Positions 8,844-17,861 of a stretch of DNA of 64,000 bases are shown in pieces. The DNA lies in assembly GCA_946127115.1 (NCBI GenBank), contig CAMGYI010000001.1:1173288-1237287 (forward strand), in the 5' to 3' direction. Both the position numbers and the translations under genes were made by a program. Each line of letters begins with the position of its first letter. The first letter of the stretch is position 1. A model generated the notes under the pieces. It saw only the letters and a program-made list of their open reading frames with translations, did not search any database and was not told the DNA's origin. The DNA comes from an uncultured Chlamydia sp. (lineage in GTDB: Bacteria; Chlamydiota; Chlamydiia; Chlamydiales; Simkaniaceae).

Positions 8844-9641
8844 ATGAATAAGTCAAAACTACAGTTCCTATTTTTGCTGGCTTTATTCTCCTTCACATCA
8901 TCATTTGCAAGTGTTGAGTCCTCTCCCCTTGTTGTTACAATTCCTAAATCAGGGTCACACCTCGTCGGAAAAGCGATTTCCTTGATCCCCAGAGTAAGTT
9001 TTTCTGGTTTTGAACACACTATCATTATGACAGAGACCGAAATGAGTCCATCACCTGAGCAGCTCATTATTTTCCTTGTAAGAGACTTGAGAGACGTTTT
9101 TGTTTCTTACGTCTATCATTTAGATAATATTTTTTTTAATCACGAGGTGGCCGACAGCATCAAGCTCCTATCAAAAACAGAGAAATCTCAAGATGTTCTT
9201 ACAAACATCATTCACAACTGGGCAGAGTTGAACTTTAGTCAAAAGCTTACAGCCATTTTAGAGCATAATGATCTCTCACCTGTTGACTTTAAGAATTATA
9301 TTGAGCCCTGCATAGATATTGCTCAATCCCACAACACTATTATTATTAGATTCGAAAACTTAGTGGGACCAAAGGGAAAAGGGAATAAACTTTCTCAGAT
9401 CAGTGAAGTGAGCAAAATTGTAAACGCTTATGGAAAAGACCTCTCTAGAGCTCAAATCATACGGATTTGTGACCGCTTATTTGGTATAGACGATTTAGTA
9501 AGTAAATGGAATAATACCTTTAGAAGTGGTCAGATTGGCTCTTGGGAAACTCACTTTGAAGAGAGCCACAAAGAGACTTTCAAGGCACGCTACAATGATT
9601 TCCTATTTTATTTTGGTTACGTTGATACCCCAGATTGGTAA
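8844..9641 (+). CDS. Sulfotransferase-domain protein with N-terminal signal peptide
   Basis: Protein of 265 residues with the PAPS-dependent sulfotransferase fold. The 5'-phosphosulfate loop is 'PKSGSH' at residues 34-39. The 3'-phosphate-binding segment 'VRDLRDVFVSY' begins near residue 79. The C-terminal 'GSWETHF' resembles the usual GxWKxxF motif. Residues 1-23 form a clear signal peptide: Lys at 3 and 5, a hydrophobic core, then Ala-Ser. Bacterial sulfotransferases are normally cytoplasmic because PAPS is made there. Export would put this enzyme in the periplasm or, if secreted, in the host cell, where PAPS exists. It lies between the methyltransferase and the flippase, so sulfation of the glycan is the simplest role. 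Confidence 0.75.
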   Translation: MNKSKLQFLFLLALFSFTSSFASVESSPLVVTIPKSGSHLVGKAISLIPRVSFSGFEHTIIMTETEMSPSPEQLIIFLVRDLRDVFVSYVYHLDNIFFNHEVADSIKLLSKTEKSQDVLTNIIHNWAELNFSQKLTAILEHNDLSPVDFKNYIEPCIDIAQSHNTIIIRFENLVGPKGKGNKLSQISEVSKIVNAYGKDLSRAQIIRICDRLFGIDDLVSKWNNTFRSGQIGSWETHFEESHKETFKARYNDFLFYFGYVDTPDW

Positions 9642-9654
9642 AGATCGATAGGTT

Positions 9655-11502
9655 ATGATAAAGAAAAGAAAAGAATACATTCGAAATATCTACAGTGTCA
9701 TTTTCAAGAGGAAAAAGAAGGACCTGATTAGGTTCTTTCTTATTTCAACTCCAGGATGCCTCGCTGCATTTTTTGAAGGAATGACATTTGCCCTCCTCCT
9801 TTGCTCCCTGTATATCCTAAATGGAAGGGGGCTAGGAGCTTTCAATGGAAAGCCCATCTTGTCTAGAATTGCGCGAATATCCCATCTTGAAGAGCTTTCT
9901 ACAAATCAGCTCTTTATTTTGATGGTGATTGCTGCGATTTTTGCACAGATTTTGAAGTCTCTGATTATGTATATTTCAGCTTTGCAAGCTGCAAAACTCA
10001 ACGCTCGCATTAGTTGTGATGTCCATCAGAATATTTACTCTCACATCCTCTCATTTGACTTTTCAACGGTCAGCAATTACAAAACGGGGGGACTCGCCTC
10101 TTACACACAGATTCCCTCAAATGCAATCATCCCCATGCTCCAATCTCTCCATAAGATTATCGTTCAGTCTTGCGTATTGGGAGTCCTAAGCCTTGTCCTT
10201 TTTAAGATATCTATCCCTTTAACCCTCTTTTTTAGTGCATTCTTTCTTATCTCAGGTCTTGGTTATAAGAAAATTCTTTCAGTCATTAGTCGGTTCTCAG
10301 AAGAATGTGCAAACAAATTGCTGCAATACAATAATGATGTTGTTCAAGCAATCAATGGAATCAAGCTCATTCACATTTTCGGAATGCAAAAAATCATTCT
10401 CTACCGAAGTCGATCGGTGATGAAGAAAATGCAGGAGTATCAGAAAGGAAGCTCCCAACTACAAGCGCTACTGGCAGCAGCTGGTGAAGTCTTTAGCATG
10501 ATCATGATGGCTGCAACCATTGCAATAAGTTCTCTATTTCTAGTTGTTACTAGCGAGCATTCCCTCCCTCTCTTACTAACCTATACGGTAACAGCATACC
10601 GTTTTACAACCATTGCAAGAGAAATTCTAAATTATTTTGGTACAATCGCTTCTCAAAGCGGTTCGATTATAAAGCTCAATGACATTCTGACCCTAGATGA
10701 CAAAGGATTTGAGCCAACTGGAGGAATAGAGGCAGTAAAAATTCAAAGAGGGCTTGAATTTAGTAATGTATCCTTTAATTACTCCTTAAAAAAAGAACCT
10801 GCCTTAAACAACGTCTCTCTCTTTATTCCTCACCAAAAATTGACAGCTATTGTTGGACTTTCAGGAGCCGGAAAGACCTCCTTAGTCAGCCTTATTACCC
10901 GCTTATTTGAGCCGACCAAGGGGAAAATTCTTGTTGATGATGTTGAATTAAGCACATACGACATTCGAAGCTGGCGATCAAAACTTGGTGTCGTGTCTCA
11001 GAATACCATCATCTTTAATGATCCCGCACGCGAAAATATCTGCTTTGGAACAGATGCGACAGACGAGAATGTCCTCGAGGTTTGTAAAACAGCTGGATGT
11101 TATGAGGTGATTAATAACCTTCCCAACGGACTTGACTCTCCCTTAGGAGAACATGGATATAAGATCTCAGGAGGAGAAGCGCAGCGTATTGCTATCGCAC
11201 GAGCATTAATCAGAAGGCCTGAAATCATGATCTTTGATGAAGCAACAAGTAACCTCGATAGCCATAACGAACAGATCATTCAAGCAACACTTGAAAAGTG
11301 CCGAGATCAGTGTGCACTTGTCGTCATCGCTCACCGCCTTTCGACAGTAGTCTCCGCAGACCAGATTATTGTTCTCAATAACGGTCAAGTTGCTGAAACA
11401 GGAACGCACGATGAGCTCATTGAAGCAAACGGAGAGTATGCCTACCTCTGGAATTTGCAATCTAAAAAGCAGTTCGAAAGAGTTCTTTGCCTAAATGAGT
11501 AA
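9655..11502 (+). CDS. ABC transporter, fused permease/ATPase (MsbA/PglK-type flippase)
   Basis: Half-transporter of 615 residues. The N-terminal ~330 residues carry about six membrane segments. The C-terminal ATPase has Walker A 'GLSGAGKTS', signature 'ISGGEAQR', Walker B 'IMIFDEATS' and the H-loop 'VIAHRLS'. The family exports or flips lipids and lipid-linked sugars as homodimers (MsbA for lipid A-core, PglK/WlaB for lipid-linked glycan). Its place at the end of the sugar-modifying genes suggests it flips the finished lipid-linked glycan across the inner membrane. The N-terminus is rich in Lys/Arg before the first segment. The 3' end overlaps the next gene by 8 bases. Confidence 0.85.
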   Translation: MIKKRKEYIRNIYSVIFKRKKKDLIRFFLISTPGCLAAFFEGMTFALLLCSLYILNGRGLGAFNGKPILSRIARISHLEELSTNQLFILMVIAAIFAQILKSLIMYISALQAAKLNARISCDVHQNIYSHILSFDFSTVSNYKTGGLASYTQIPSNAIIPMLQSLHKIIVQSCVLGVLSLVLFKISIPLTLFFSAFFLISGLGYKKILSVISRFSEECANKLLQYNNDVVQAINGIKLIHIFGMQKIILYRSRSVMKKMQEYQKGSSQLQALLAAAGEVFSMIMMAATIAISSLFLVVTSEHSLPLLLTYTVTAYRFTTIAREILNYFGTIASQSGSIIKLNDILTLDDKGFEPTGGIEAVKIQRGLEFSNVSFNYSLKKEPALNNVSLFIPHQKLTAIVGLSGAGKTSLVSLITRLFEPTKGKILVDDVELSTYDIRSWRSKLGVVSQNTIIFNDPARENICFGTDATDENVLEVCKTAGCYEVINNLPNGLDSPLGEHGYKISGGEAQRIAIARALIRRPEIMIFDEATSNLDSHNEQIIQATLEKCRDQCALVVIAHRLSTVVSADQIIVLNNGQVAETGTHDELIEANGEYAYLWNLQSKKQFERVLCLNE

Positions 11503-12364
11503 AAAGCTACTTGTCATCGGATCTAAGGGGTTTATTGGAAAGCACCTTACTGCATCCCTAAATCCTGCTATTTACACACACCACAGAGAATCTCCCTATC
11601 TAATCAATCTGAGCGCTCCGAATTTAAAAACATTGCCACTCTCGACTGAGACCCACGCTATCATTGCCGCTGGATGCACAAATATGAGCGACTGTAACAA
11701 ACATCCTGAAAAAACCTACGCAATCAATGTTGCAGGTACGCTCCGCCTTGCGAAACAGTGCACAGAGATGAGGCTTTTCCCTATCTTATTCTCAACAGAT
11801 TATGTCTTCAATGGAGGAAAAGGAGGGTATACAGAATCCTCACCCACAAGTCCTATCAATGCATACGGAAAACAAAAGAATGAATTAGAGGAGAGGATTC
11901 ATGACGCCACCAATGGAAATTATTTAATGCTCCGTCTATCTAAAATCTATTCCACTTCGATTGGCGATGATTCACTTTTGGATGAGATGATGAAAACTTT
12001 AATGCAGGGAAGAACAGTCCGTGCAGCGACCGATCAAGTATTCTGTCCCCTCCATATCAATGATCTTGTGACTATTATTCAAGAGCTTATCGATCAGAAT
12101 ATTACAGGGTTGATAAACGTTGGGGGGAAAGAAACCTTCAATCGCTACGCATTAGCGCTAAAGGTATGCAAAAGCCTCAATATTGCAAAAACATTCATTA
12201 AGCCGATTGCTTTGGATGACTTGGAAGGAGACCCACACCCAAAAATAACAGCACTTAACTGCAAAAAGCTTTACGAAACTGTCCGCACAAAGCCTCGAAG
12301 CCTTCAAGATTCAATTTCTATATTGGCCGCTGGCTACTTGAATAAAAAAAAATTGCCGAATTAA
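11495..12364 (+). CDS. dTDP-4-dehydrorhamnose reductase-like SDR protein (RmlD family)
   Basis: Short extended SDR of 289 residues. It has an N-terminal glycine motif 'GSKGFIGKH', 'STDYVFNG' and catalytic 'YGKQK' (Tyr-x-x-x-Lys). These match RmlD/RfbD, which reduces a 4-keto sugar nucleotide to a 6-deoxyhexose using NAD(P)H. It could act after the RmlB-like dehydratase at 7.2 kb. It is coupled to the flippase gene by an ATGAGTAA overlap. No RmlA or RmlC gene is present in the window, so the product is not necessarily rhamnose. Confidence 0.75.
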   Translation: MSKKLLVIGSKGFIGKHLTASLNPAIYTHHRESPYLINLSAPNLKTLPLSTETHAIIAAGCTNMSDCNKHPEKTYAINVAGTLRLAKQCTEMRLFPILFSTDYVFNGGKGGYTESSPTSPINAYGKQKNELEERIHDATNGNYLMLRLSKIYSTSIGDDSLLDEMMKTLMQGRTVRAATDQVFCPLHINDLVTIIQELIDQNITGLINVGGKETFNRYALALKVCKSLNIAKTFIKPIALDDLEGDPHPKITALNCKKLYETVRTKPRSLQDSISILAAGYLNKKKLPN

Positions 12365-12433
12365 TTGAATCTCAAATCTACTCCTGCTACAACCTGGGGT
12401 GTATCGGTTGAAATTAAGGATGTCAAATATAAT

Positions 12434-13636
12434 ATGAAACTTCAAATCATCAATGTGGTATGGGGGGTAAAGTACACCAATACTTTTTTGGAACTTTCTC
12501 TCCCAACTCAATTTTCTGCCGGAAATCTAAGGGATTTATCCATAAGACCAAACTATATTATCTATACGAACGAAGTTGGGAAAGACCAAATTATAAGCTC
12601 GAGCATTTATCAAATCCTTGAGTCTTCGTGCGATGTTATTTTCAGAATCACCAAACTGTCTCCTGAAACCTGCCCTTTTAAAATCCTTTTAAAATGCCAT
12701 TCAGACGCAATTGCAGAAGCAAATAAAATTAGCTCTCCTATTATTTTCCTTTCACCAGATAGTGTTGTTTCAACAGGCGTTTTCACCTATTGCGAAAATG
12801 CAGTAAAGCGAAAAATTCGTCTTGTTTCGATTTGTTCATCGCGAATGTCTCTTCAAAAATATCAAAAGTATTCAGAAGAAAAGAAGAAAAAGAGTTCTGA
12901 AGGAATTGTCACCTGGTTACCCCAAGAACTCGCTGTTGCAACAGTACACAATTTGCACCACCGAGCGAAGTGTTTACTAATGTCGGATGGAAAAATCGGC
13001 ACACACCCCAGTCACATGTACTGGAGGATCGATGAGAATAACCTACTTGCAAAAGCCTATCACCTACACCCCCTCCTCTTTTGGCCTGAGAAGCACGATG
13101 TTTATCCAGTAACTTCAGCTGATGGAATGAACTTTCTTGAAAAAGCCTGCAAAAATTTTAACAAATGGGAGGTCATCCAAAATTGTAATGACCTTTCCCT
13201 GTTTGAAATTTCAAGCGACGACCAATTTTTAGAAGATACATCAGTCTCAAGGGATTTTTTTTCACTCAAATTTTGGCTCAAATCAAGTGTTTCTAAGGCA
13301 CATCGATATTTTTATAAACATGATATTATCCTTGGTGATGGTATTGAAAAACCCGACTGGGGATATAAGATTCAAGCTATTCATCAGGATATCAAGCATT
13401 TGCATAGCTCAGACCCAATAAACCTTAATTTCAATCATAATTTCAAAAAAATACGTAGAAAATTGCTAATAACTGTTATTTTCTATAAAACTCTTATACT
13501 TCAGGTCTTCTCTGGAAAGAAGAAGCTAACTTTTAAAAAAATTTTTCACCACTTGTTTTTTTTGGTCCGCTATCGCTCGCTCCCTTATCATACTCTCCCT
13601 CCATCAGCGTACAAAAAAGAAAACTTCATTAAATAA
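12434..13636 (+). CDS. Unknown protein, possible glycosyltransferase
   Basis: Protein of 400 residues that I cannot place in a named family. The start at 12434 is an ATG followed by a beta-strand-like '[11 protein letters not shown]'; an in-frame TTG at 12365 would add 23 residues. '[15 protein letters not shown]' in the first third resembles the acidic loop of GT-A glycosyltransferases. The C-terminal ~70 residues are very basic and aromatic, which suggests membrane contact. It closes the first glycan operon directly behind the RmlD-like gene. A role as a transferase in the same pathway is inferred mainly from context. Confidence 0.5.
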   Translation: MKLQIINVVWGVKYTNTFLELSLPTQFSAGNLRDLSIRPNYIIYTNEVGKDQIISSSIYQILESSCDVIFRITKLSPETCPFKILLKCHSDAIAEANKISSPIIFLSPDSVVSTGVFTYCENAVKRKIRLVSICSSRMSLQKYQKYSEEKKKKSSEGIVTWLPQELAVATVHNLHHRAKCLLMSDGKIGTHPSHMYWRIDENNLLAKAYHLHPLLFWPEKHDVYPVTSADGMNFLEKACKNFNKWEVIQNCNDLSLFEISSDDQFLEDTSVSRDFFSLKFWLKSSVSKAHRYFYKHDIILGDGIEKPDWGYKIQAIHQDIKHLHSSDPINLNFNHNFKKIRRKLLITVIFYKTLILQVFSGKKKLTFKKIFHHLFFLVRYRSLPYHTLPPSAYKKENFIK

Positions 13637-13779
13637 CGCGCATTCGATTTTGAAAAAATACATAGTTAGAAACTTAAGCGGAAGCTTCCCAATGTTGATA
13701 GACGGTTTTTTCTCTTGTAAAACGTAGGCTGTTAATCCAACAATCCAATTAACTAAAAAATTGATTGGAGAGCAGTGTC

Positions 13780-13909
13780 TGGAATGTTCAATTTGAGAAA
13801 TATTTAACTATATCGAATGCTGCTCTATAGCAATAAGAGGAAGCATTCGACACTGGGATATTTAAGCCCAGTGAAATTTGAAGAAAAATATGAGAATAGT
13901 CCATGCTAG
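13780..13909 (+). pseudogene. IS3-family transposase (OrfB) C-terminal remnant
   Basis: From 13826 the plus strand reads Tyr-Ser-Asn-Lys-Arg-Lys-His-Ser-Thr-Leu-Gly-Tyr, then 'LSPVKFEEKYENS' and a TAG at 13907. This is the well-known C-terminal end of IS3-group OrfB transposases (YNxxRRHSTLGYxSPxxFE). Upstream the frame is interrupted by stops and only short matching pieces remain. The sequence after the stop (GTGTCTAC...AAGCTCA) looks like an IS3-type terminal repeat. It lies directly behind the first glycan operon. The surrounding 13637-14172 holds nothing else except the repeat below. Confidence 0.65.
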
Positions 13910-13983
13910 GAGTGTCTACAAAAGCAGGGAAAGCTCATATTGACAATATGTTCTATACATAGGTTAAGATTCACACTCCCCTC

Positions 13984-14034
13984 CGTGGCTTGCCACGAGG
14001 ATAGGGGATTTTAGGCTATGTCAGTTTATTTTAC
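13984..14034 (-). repeat. Dispersed repeat, partial copy in minus orientation
   Basis: Read on the minus strand this segment gives AAATAAACTGACA, then CCTAAAATCCCCTATC, then CGTGGCAAGCCACG. The same pieces, in the same order, start the longer copy at 16176 and appear diverged at 23729. The terminal part is an inverted repeat (CGTGGCTTGCCACG). No coding function is visible. It is probably the edge of an insertion element or a small non-autonomous element. Confidence 0.55.
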
Positions 14035-14172
14035 TAAATTGTGAGTGTATTTTGGAAAAAATAAATTCTATTCCGTTACAAGTACTGTATAGTTTTTCTT
14101 CGGAAAGGTCAGTAAAAAAAAATTTATAGAAAAACCGGCTTAGATAATGATATAATAACTTCTTTAGAAGAG

Positions 14173-14472
14173 GTGTTCAGAGGTTTTTTAGAAAAATTTG
14201 CAAAAGATTTTCCAACTGATAAAATTAAAAATGGAAGGATAGACTCCTACCGACTAACCCAGTTTTTTAATGGTTATTTAACAGAAAAAAATTATAAAGA
14301 AACTTCAGTAATTAGAACAAAAGCCTTTGGATTAATAAATAAAATATTTAAGGAAAGGGATAGGTTGCTTGATAAGAATATAGTTCATCGAGTAACAGGT
14401 TATTTAAAAAGAGTAAAGAACACTGGGATTATTTATTATTCCACTGATGCTTCAACCTTCCGAAAAAGTTGA
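14173..14472 (+). CDS. Hypothetical protein or gene fragment
   Basis: Open frame of 99 codons starting with GTG. The protein is basic and helical, with many Lys, Arg, Asn and Tyr and no family I recognise. The region is A/T-rich compared with the glycan operons, and it sits between IS3 and IS1 remnants. It may therefore be a mobile-element passenger or the tail of a decayed gene. No good ribosome binding site is seen. The call is weak. Confidence 0.3.
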   Translation: MFRGFLEKFAKDFPTDKIKNGRIDSYRLTQFFNGYLTEKNYKETSVIRTKAFGLINKIFKERDRLLDKNIVHRVTGYLKRVKNTGIIYYSTDASTFRKS

Positions 14473-14571
14473 GATCTTTTCTCCCGATTTCGCTTTATTT
14501 GAGAGTGTTTAATTAAAAAGTAATTGATGAGATTCCGGTCTTTTTTATAATCACAGATTTAGAGAGTCAAG

Positions 14572-14859
14572 ATGAATTCTTGTAAAAAATGCCATGAGAA
14601 AAAGCTGGTTAAAGTGGTCATATTAGAAAACAGCAACACTATAAATGTAAGAGTTGCGGGTGCAGTTTCATCTTCGGCAATAAATGTTCAAAGCCAGAAG
14701 CAGCGGCTAAAAAATCCTTAGCCACTGTTCTTTATTCATTAGGAATAAGCATCGTATGATTTTATAACTAAATTATTTGGAGTTACAAGAGCTGCTGTGC
14801 TAAAGTGGATGGGAAAACAAAATTATTTTCGGAACCTTCCTATTAACCTAGATCTTTAG
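14572..14859 (+). pseudogene. IS1-like transposase (InsA-type) remnant, frameshifted
   Basis: The reading starts 'MNSCKKCHEKKLVK', a Cys-x-x-Cys half of a zinc finger. After a frame change it continues 'SGHIRKQQHYKCKSCGCSF', giving the second Cys-x-x-Cys. After a stop and another shift comes 'YDFITKLFGVTRAAVLKWMG', a helix-turn-helix, then a TAG at 14857. A zinc finger followed by a helix-turn-helix is the plan of IS1-type InsA proteins. At least two frame changes show that it is dead. The catalytic part is missing. The rest of 14473-14908 holds nothing I recognise. Confidence 0.6.
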
Positions 14860-14908
14860 GACTGAAGAAGGGCATTCAAGCAGATCGATCAGAAAATTCA
14901 TCTCAAAA

Positions 14909-15943
14909 TTACCTATAGAAAGGTGACATAATCCGATACCACCATTTGTCAGCGTGGAATTGCTGACGCACCCAATTACAATCTTCTTTCCATTTGTTAG
15001 GGTGAGAGGTTATATATTTTTGGGTACATTGGATTAGTTCGGGAACTTCCTTATAATCGTCCAAGATCATCTCCTTAGAAAAGGGGATATCAATCTTTTT
15101 ATATTGTCCCCCTAGGAACTTTGTTAAAATTTGTTCAGGTATTTGCTCTTCTACGTCCATAATTAAGTTTAGTATTGGGAGACGACCACTTTCATGAGAA
15201 CCAAGCATACCCCACTTTAGAGTGCCCCAAGATTCATCGTTCTTAATAAAATGAGGATAATAACCTGTTTCTAATGAAAGAATAGTAAAATCCCTAAGAT
15301 CATCATGCGGCTGATAAGCAAACATTAAAGCGCAAAGTGAAGGATCATTCATCGCCATGCCTCCGTCAATATGCCCATGAAGCGAAGGAAAATAGGTGGG
15401 GGCGGCTGTAGACTCTAATATTGCATCAATCACCTTGATATTTCCCCCATGGGGAGTTATGTTTTCAATGACATCCATATGCCACCGATGCGGAGGAGAT
15501 TGAGAATCTAAATTAACCGTGGTTAATACAATTTTTTTGGACAAATCTTTAATAAGTGTTTCTTCAGTTATCCCACAAAAACCCAATATTTTTTTAAGAG
15601 CTGTTCGAAGTCTTTTATTTTCGTACTCTGGACGAAAGAGTGAGAAGTGACTTTTTTTACCGAAGACATAAGAACTTAATGCATTATATTCATGCAATAG
15701 CTCCTTAACCGAAAGTCCAGAAGCAAGAGCAACAGCAATAATAGATCCTGTTGAAGTTCCAGCATAAATATCAAAGTCTTCATGAATATTGATTGATGAT
15801 TCATTCTGCAGAAGACGCAGTAGCTCAAGAGATACGACTCCACGAACGCCTCCCCCATCCAAACTTAAAATACGAGTCCCTTCTGCCTGAAGAGACACAA
15901 AGAATAAGCAGATAAATAGTATAAAATTGCGAAACATATTCAA
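14909..15943 (-). CDS. Patatin-like phospholipase with signal peptide
   Basis: Protein of 344 residues with all patatin landmarks. The oxyanion hole is 'LDGGGVRG' at residues 28-35. The nucleophile motif Gly-x-Ser-x-Gly is 'GTSTG' at 62-66 (Ser64). The catalytic Asp lies in 'HIDGGMAMNDPS'. Patatins are serine lipases that release fatty acids from phospholipids with a Ser-Asp dyad. The N-terminal ~20 residues form a signal peptide (hydrophobic 'FILFICLFFVSLQA'), so the enzyme is exported and could reach the outer membrane or the host. It is a single minus-strand gene in the mobile-element scar between the two glycan operons, consistent with separate acquisition. Confidence 0.85.
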   Translation of the reverse strand: MNMFRNFILFICLFFVSLQAEGTRILSLDGGGVRGVVSLELLRLLQNESSINIHEDFDIYAGTSTGSIIAVALASGLSVKELLHEYNALSSYVFGKKSHFSLFRPEYENKRLRTALKKILGFCGITEETLIKDLSKKIVLTTVNLDSQSPPHRWHMDVIENITPHGGNIKVIDAILESTAAPTYFPSLHGHIDGGMAMNDPSLCALMFAYQPHDDLRDFTILSLETGYYPHFIKNDESWGTLKWGMLGSHESGRLPILNLIMDVEEQIPEQILTKFLGGQYKKIDIPFSKEMILDDYKEVPELIQCTQKYITSHPNKWKEDCNWVRQQFHADKWWYRIMSPFYR

Positions 15944-16175
15944 ACCAGAAAAGTTTTAACAAATTCTAAGTTTTTATACAAGGAACAACTTTGTCCCTGT
16001 ACGCCCAACATGATAATCTCGTAAATCCAGCAACACTAAAATGTCGTCTTTTTAAGAATTTCAGGGGTAGTGCTGAAAAAGGTGGCTACTGGAGGAAAAA
16101 ACGTCTAAAATCTACGCTTCTTCTTATCAAAAGACATAAGGTTATTAACCTTTAGCTAAACTCTCTCTTTTTTTT
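15944..16175. other. Gap upstream of the patatin gene, with a short unassigned frame
   Basis: The gap between the divergent patatin gene and the second glycan operon. From 15985 to the TAG at 16153 the plus strand is open for 56 codons, basic and containing 'FRGSAEKGGYWRKKR'. There is no start codon with a ribosome site, and I recognise no family. It may be a gene fragment. A small palindrome (AAGGTTATTAACCTT) lies near 16136. The dispersed repeat follows. Confidence 0.3.
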
Positions 16176-16312
16176 AAATAAACTGACACATCCTAAAATT
16201 CCCTATCTCCTACAGCAAGCAACGGGGTGTTTTGAGAATTTCCCCTTCGGATCGGCCGTATTGTGGAATCTAATATATCCATATATTCTCCCTTGTGGCA
16301 AGCCACAGGGAA
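16176..16312 (+). repeat. Dispersed repeat, long copy A
   Basis: About 137 bases that align by eye with 23729-23862. Shared blocks are AATAAACTGACAC / AATAAATTAACAC, CTCTATC..CGGCAAGC, TGTTTTGAGAATTT / TATTTCGAGAATTT, TTGTGGAATCTAAT / TTGTGGAAGCTAAT, and a final CCCTTGTGGCAAGCCACAGGG hairpin. It ends about 50 bases upstream of the first methyltransferase of the second operon, so it may supply or disturb its promoter. A shorter inverted copy lies at 13984. It has no coding capacity. Confidence 0.6.
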
Positions 16313-16375
16313 AAGTTCAAGTTTCACTTCTCTAAAAATACTTACTCGGATAAGATCCGTGAAAGGAGTGCGAAA

Positions 16376-17047
16376 ATGGATGAAAAAACTGCATGGGATG
16401 CGACGACAAAACTATTTTCGGAACATACCTATAAATTTGGTCCCCATTGGTCTTTCAACTTTAGGAATGATCCGAAACGTCTCGGTTTCGTCCTCTCTCG
16501 ATATAAATTTTCCGCAAAAATGCTTGGATGTCGTCACCATATCTTAGAGCTTGGATGTAGCGATGGAATCGGAGCAACAATTTTGTCAGAGGATACCACC
16601 AAATATACTGGCGTTGATCTTGATCAACCTGCTCTGGAAGCGGCCAAGGTAAATATGAAGAATGAGAAGCTCCATTTTCTTCATGATGATTTCATGGGCA
16701 AAACCTATGGATCTTTTGATGGTGTTGTTTCCCTTGACGTGGTAGAGCATATTCTCCCAGAATTTGAAAATATATACTTTGAAACAGTACATAAAAACAT
16801 GAGTGAAAATGGAATCTGTGTCATTGGCACGCCCAACATTACAGCAGCCCCCTATGCTTCTAAAGCCAGCCAGTTGGGACATGTCAATATGTACACCCAA
16901 AAGCGTCTTGTTGAAATGATGATGAACTATTTCTATCAAGTCTTTCCTTTTGGAATGAACGATGAAACCATGCACACCGGATTTAGTTCGATGGCGCACT
17001 ATCTCCTATGTGTCGGGGTTCATAAAAAAGAGGTTAATTATGATTGA
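16376..17047 (+). CDS. SAM-dependent methyltransferase, paralogue 1
   Basis: Class I methyltransferase of 223 residues. Motif I is 'ILELGCSDGIG', followed by 'GVDLDQPALEAA', and 'VVSLDVVEHI' is the UbiG/Ubi-like motif II region. The start at 16376 has AGGAG 7 bases upstream; a GTG further upstream would lie in the repeat. The protein is clearly related to the methyltransferase at 17861 along its whole length: both have 'DVxEHILPE', 'CVIGTP' and a C-terminal 'HTGxxxxAHYxxxVG'. It overlaps the dioxygenase gene by 8 bases. Probable role: sugar or amide methylation in the glycan pathway. Confidence 0.8.
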   Translation: MDEKTAWDATTKLFSEHTYKFGPHWSFNFRNDPKRLGFVLSRYKFSAKMLGCRHHILELGCSDGIGATILSEDTTKYTGVDLDQPALEAAKVNMKNEKLHFLHDDFMGKTYGSFDGVVSLDVVEHILPEFENIYFETVHKNMSENGICVIGTPNITAAPYASKASQLGHVNMYTQKRLVEMMMNYFYQVFPFGMNDETMHTGFSSMAHYLLCVGVHKKEVNYD

Positions 17048-17861
17048 TATTGAACATTTCTCTGAAAAAGGGTGGGTTGTTATCGATTTTATCGATCCTG
17101 CACCTGTGCTAAAGGCGCGTGAGGCCCTTCAGACACACTTAAACGAGCTGTTAGGAAGAAACATTCCTCTAGAAGAATATCATGCTGAAGTTGAAGATGA
17201 TACGCAGCATACCGATATTCAGATTAAGATGACTGAATTCTTCCGGAAACAACAATTCGGAAAGGCAATCATCGAAAAACAACTTCCATTATTTAAACCC
17301 TTCATGGGACTTGATCTTTGTGTTCAGCGCAACCCATACTTAAGAATGACTCGCCCTGGAAAACCCCAAGACAATATCGGTTACCACAGAGACACCTATT
17401 ATGGTGGTTCCCCCTACGAACTCTCTGTGCTTATCCCCTATGTAGATGTTGCCGCACCTTCCGCGCTTCAAGTCATGACAGGATCTCATTCCCTTCCAGA
17501 AAACCATTTTCCTACTATGCAAATTGAGAACCCTGATGAAGATGTTCGCAAAGGATCCGCCAAGCATAAACTAGGGTTTCTCTATGCTCCTAAGGTGATG
17601 GATCCTTCAGTTGGAAAGGATATGATTGCAATTCCTTTAAAATTAGGGCAAGCAATTGCCTTTAGCCTGTCGACCGTTCATGGGTCCGTGGTTAATAATG
17701 GGACAGCAACTCGCTGGAGCACCGATATTCGTGTCATGAATGCTTTTGCTCCTGTAGATTTAAGTGCTCGCCCCGATTATTACGAGCCCCTTAGTCGCTC
17801 CGCCATCACTACTCAGGCGCAGGAATATTTTATCGCAACGGCAAACGAGACAAGTAAATAA
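17040..17861 (+). CDS. Phytanoyl-CoA dioxygenase (PhyH) family oxygenase
   Basis: Non-haem iron/2-oxoglutarate oxygenase of 273 residues. The iron-binding His-x-Asp is 'HRD' in 'GYHRDTYYGG'. The distal His is in 'STVHGSVVNNG', followed by 'TRWSTDIRV' with the Arg that would hold 2-oxoglutarate. The start at 17040 overlaps the previous stop (ATGATTGA) and replaces a longer frame inside the methyltransferase. PhyH proteins hydroxylate or otherwise oxidise lipids, sugars and secondary metabolites. Between two methyltransferases and before a dehydrogenase, it probably hydroxylates the same substrate. It is coupled at both ends. Confidence 0.8.
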   Translation: MIDIEHFSEKGWVVIDFIDPAPVLKAREALQTHLNELLGRNIPLEEYHAEVEDDTQHTDIQIKMTEFFRKQQFGKAIIEKQLPLFKPFMGLDLCVQRNPYLRMTRPGKPQDNIGYHRDTYYGGSPYELSVLIPYVDVAAPSALQVMTGSHSLPENHFPTMQIENPDEDVRKGSAKHKLGFLYAPKVMDPSVGKDMIAIPLKLGQAIAFSLSTVHGSVVNNGTATRWSTDIRVMNAFAPVDLSARPDYYEPLSRSAITTQAQEYFIATANETSK

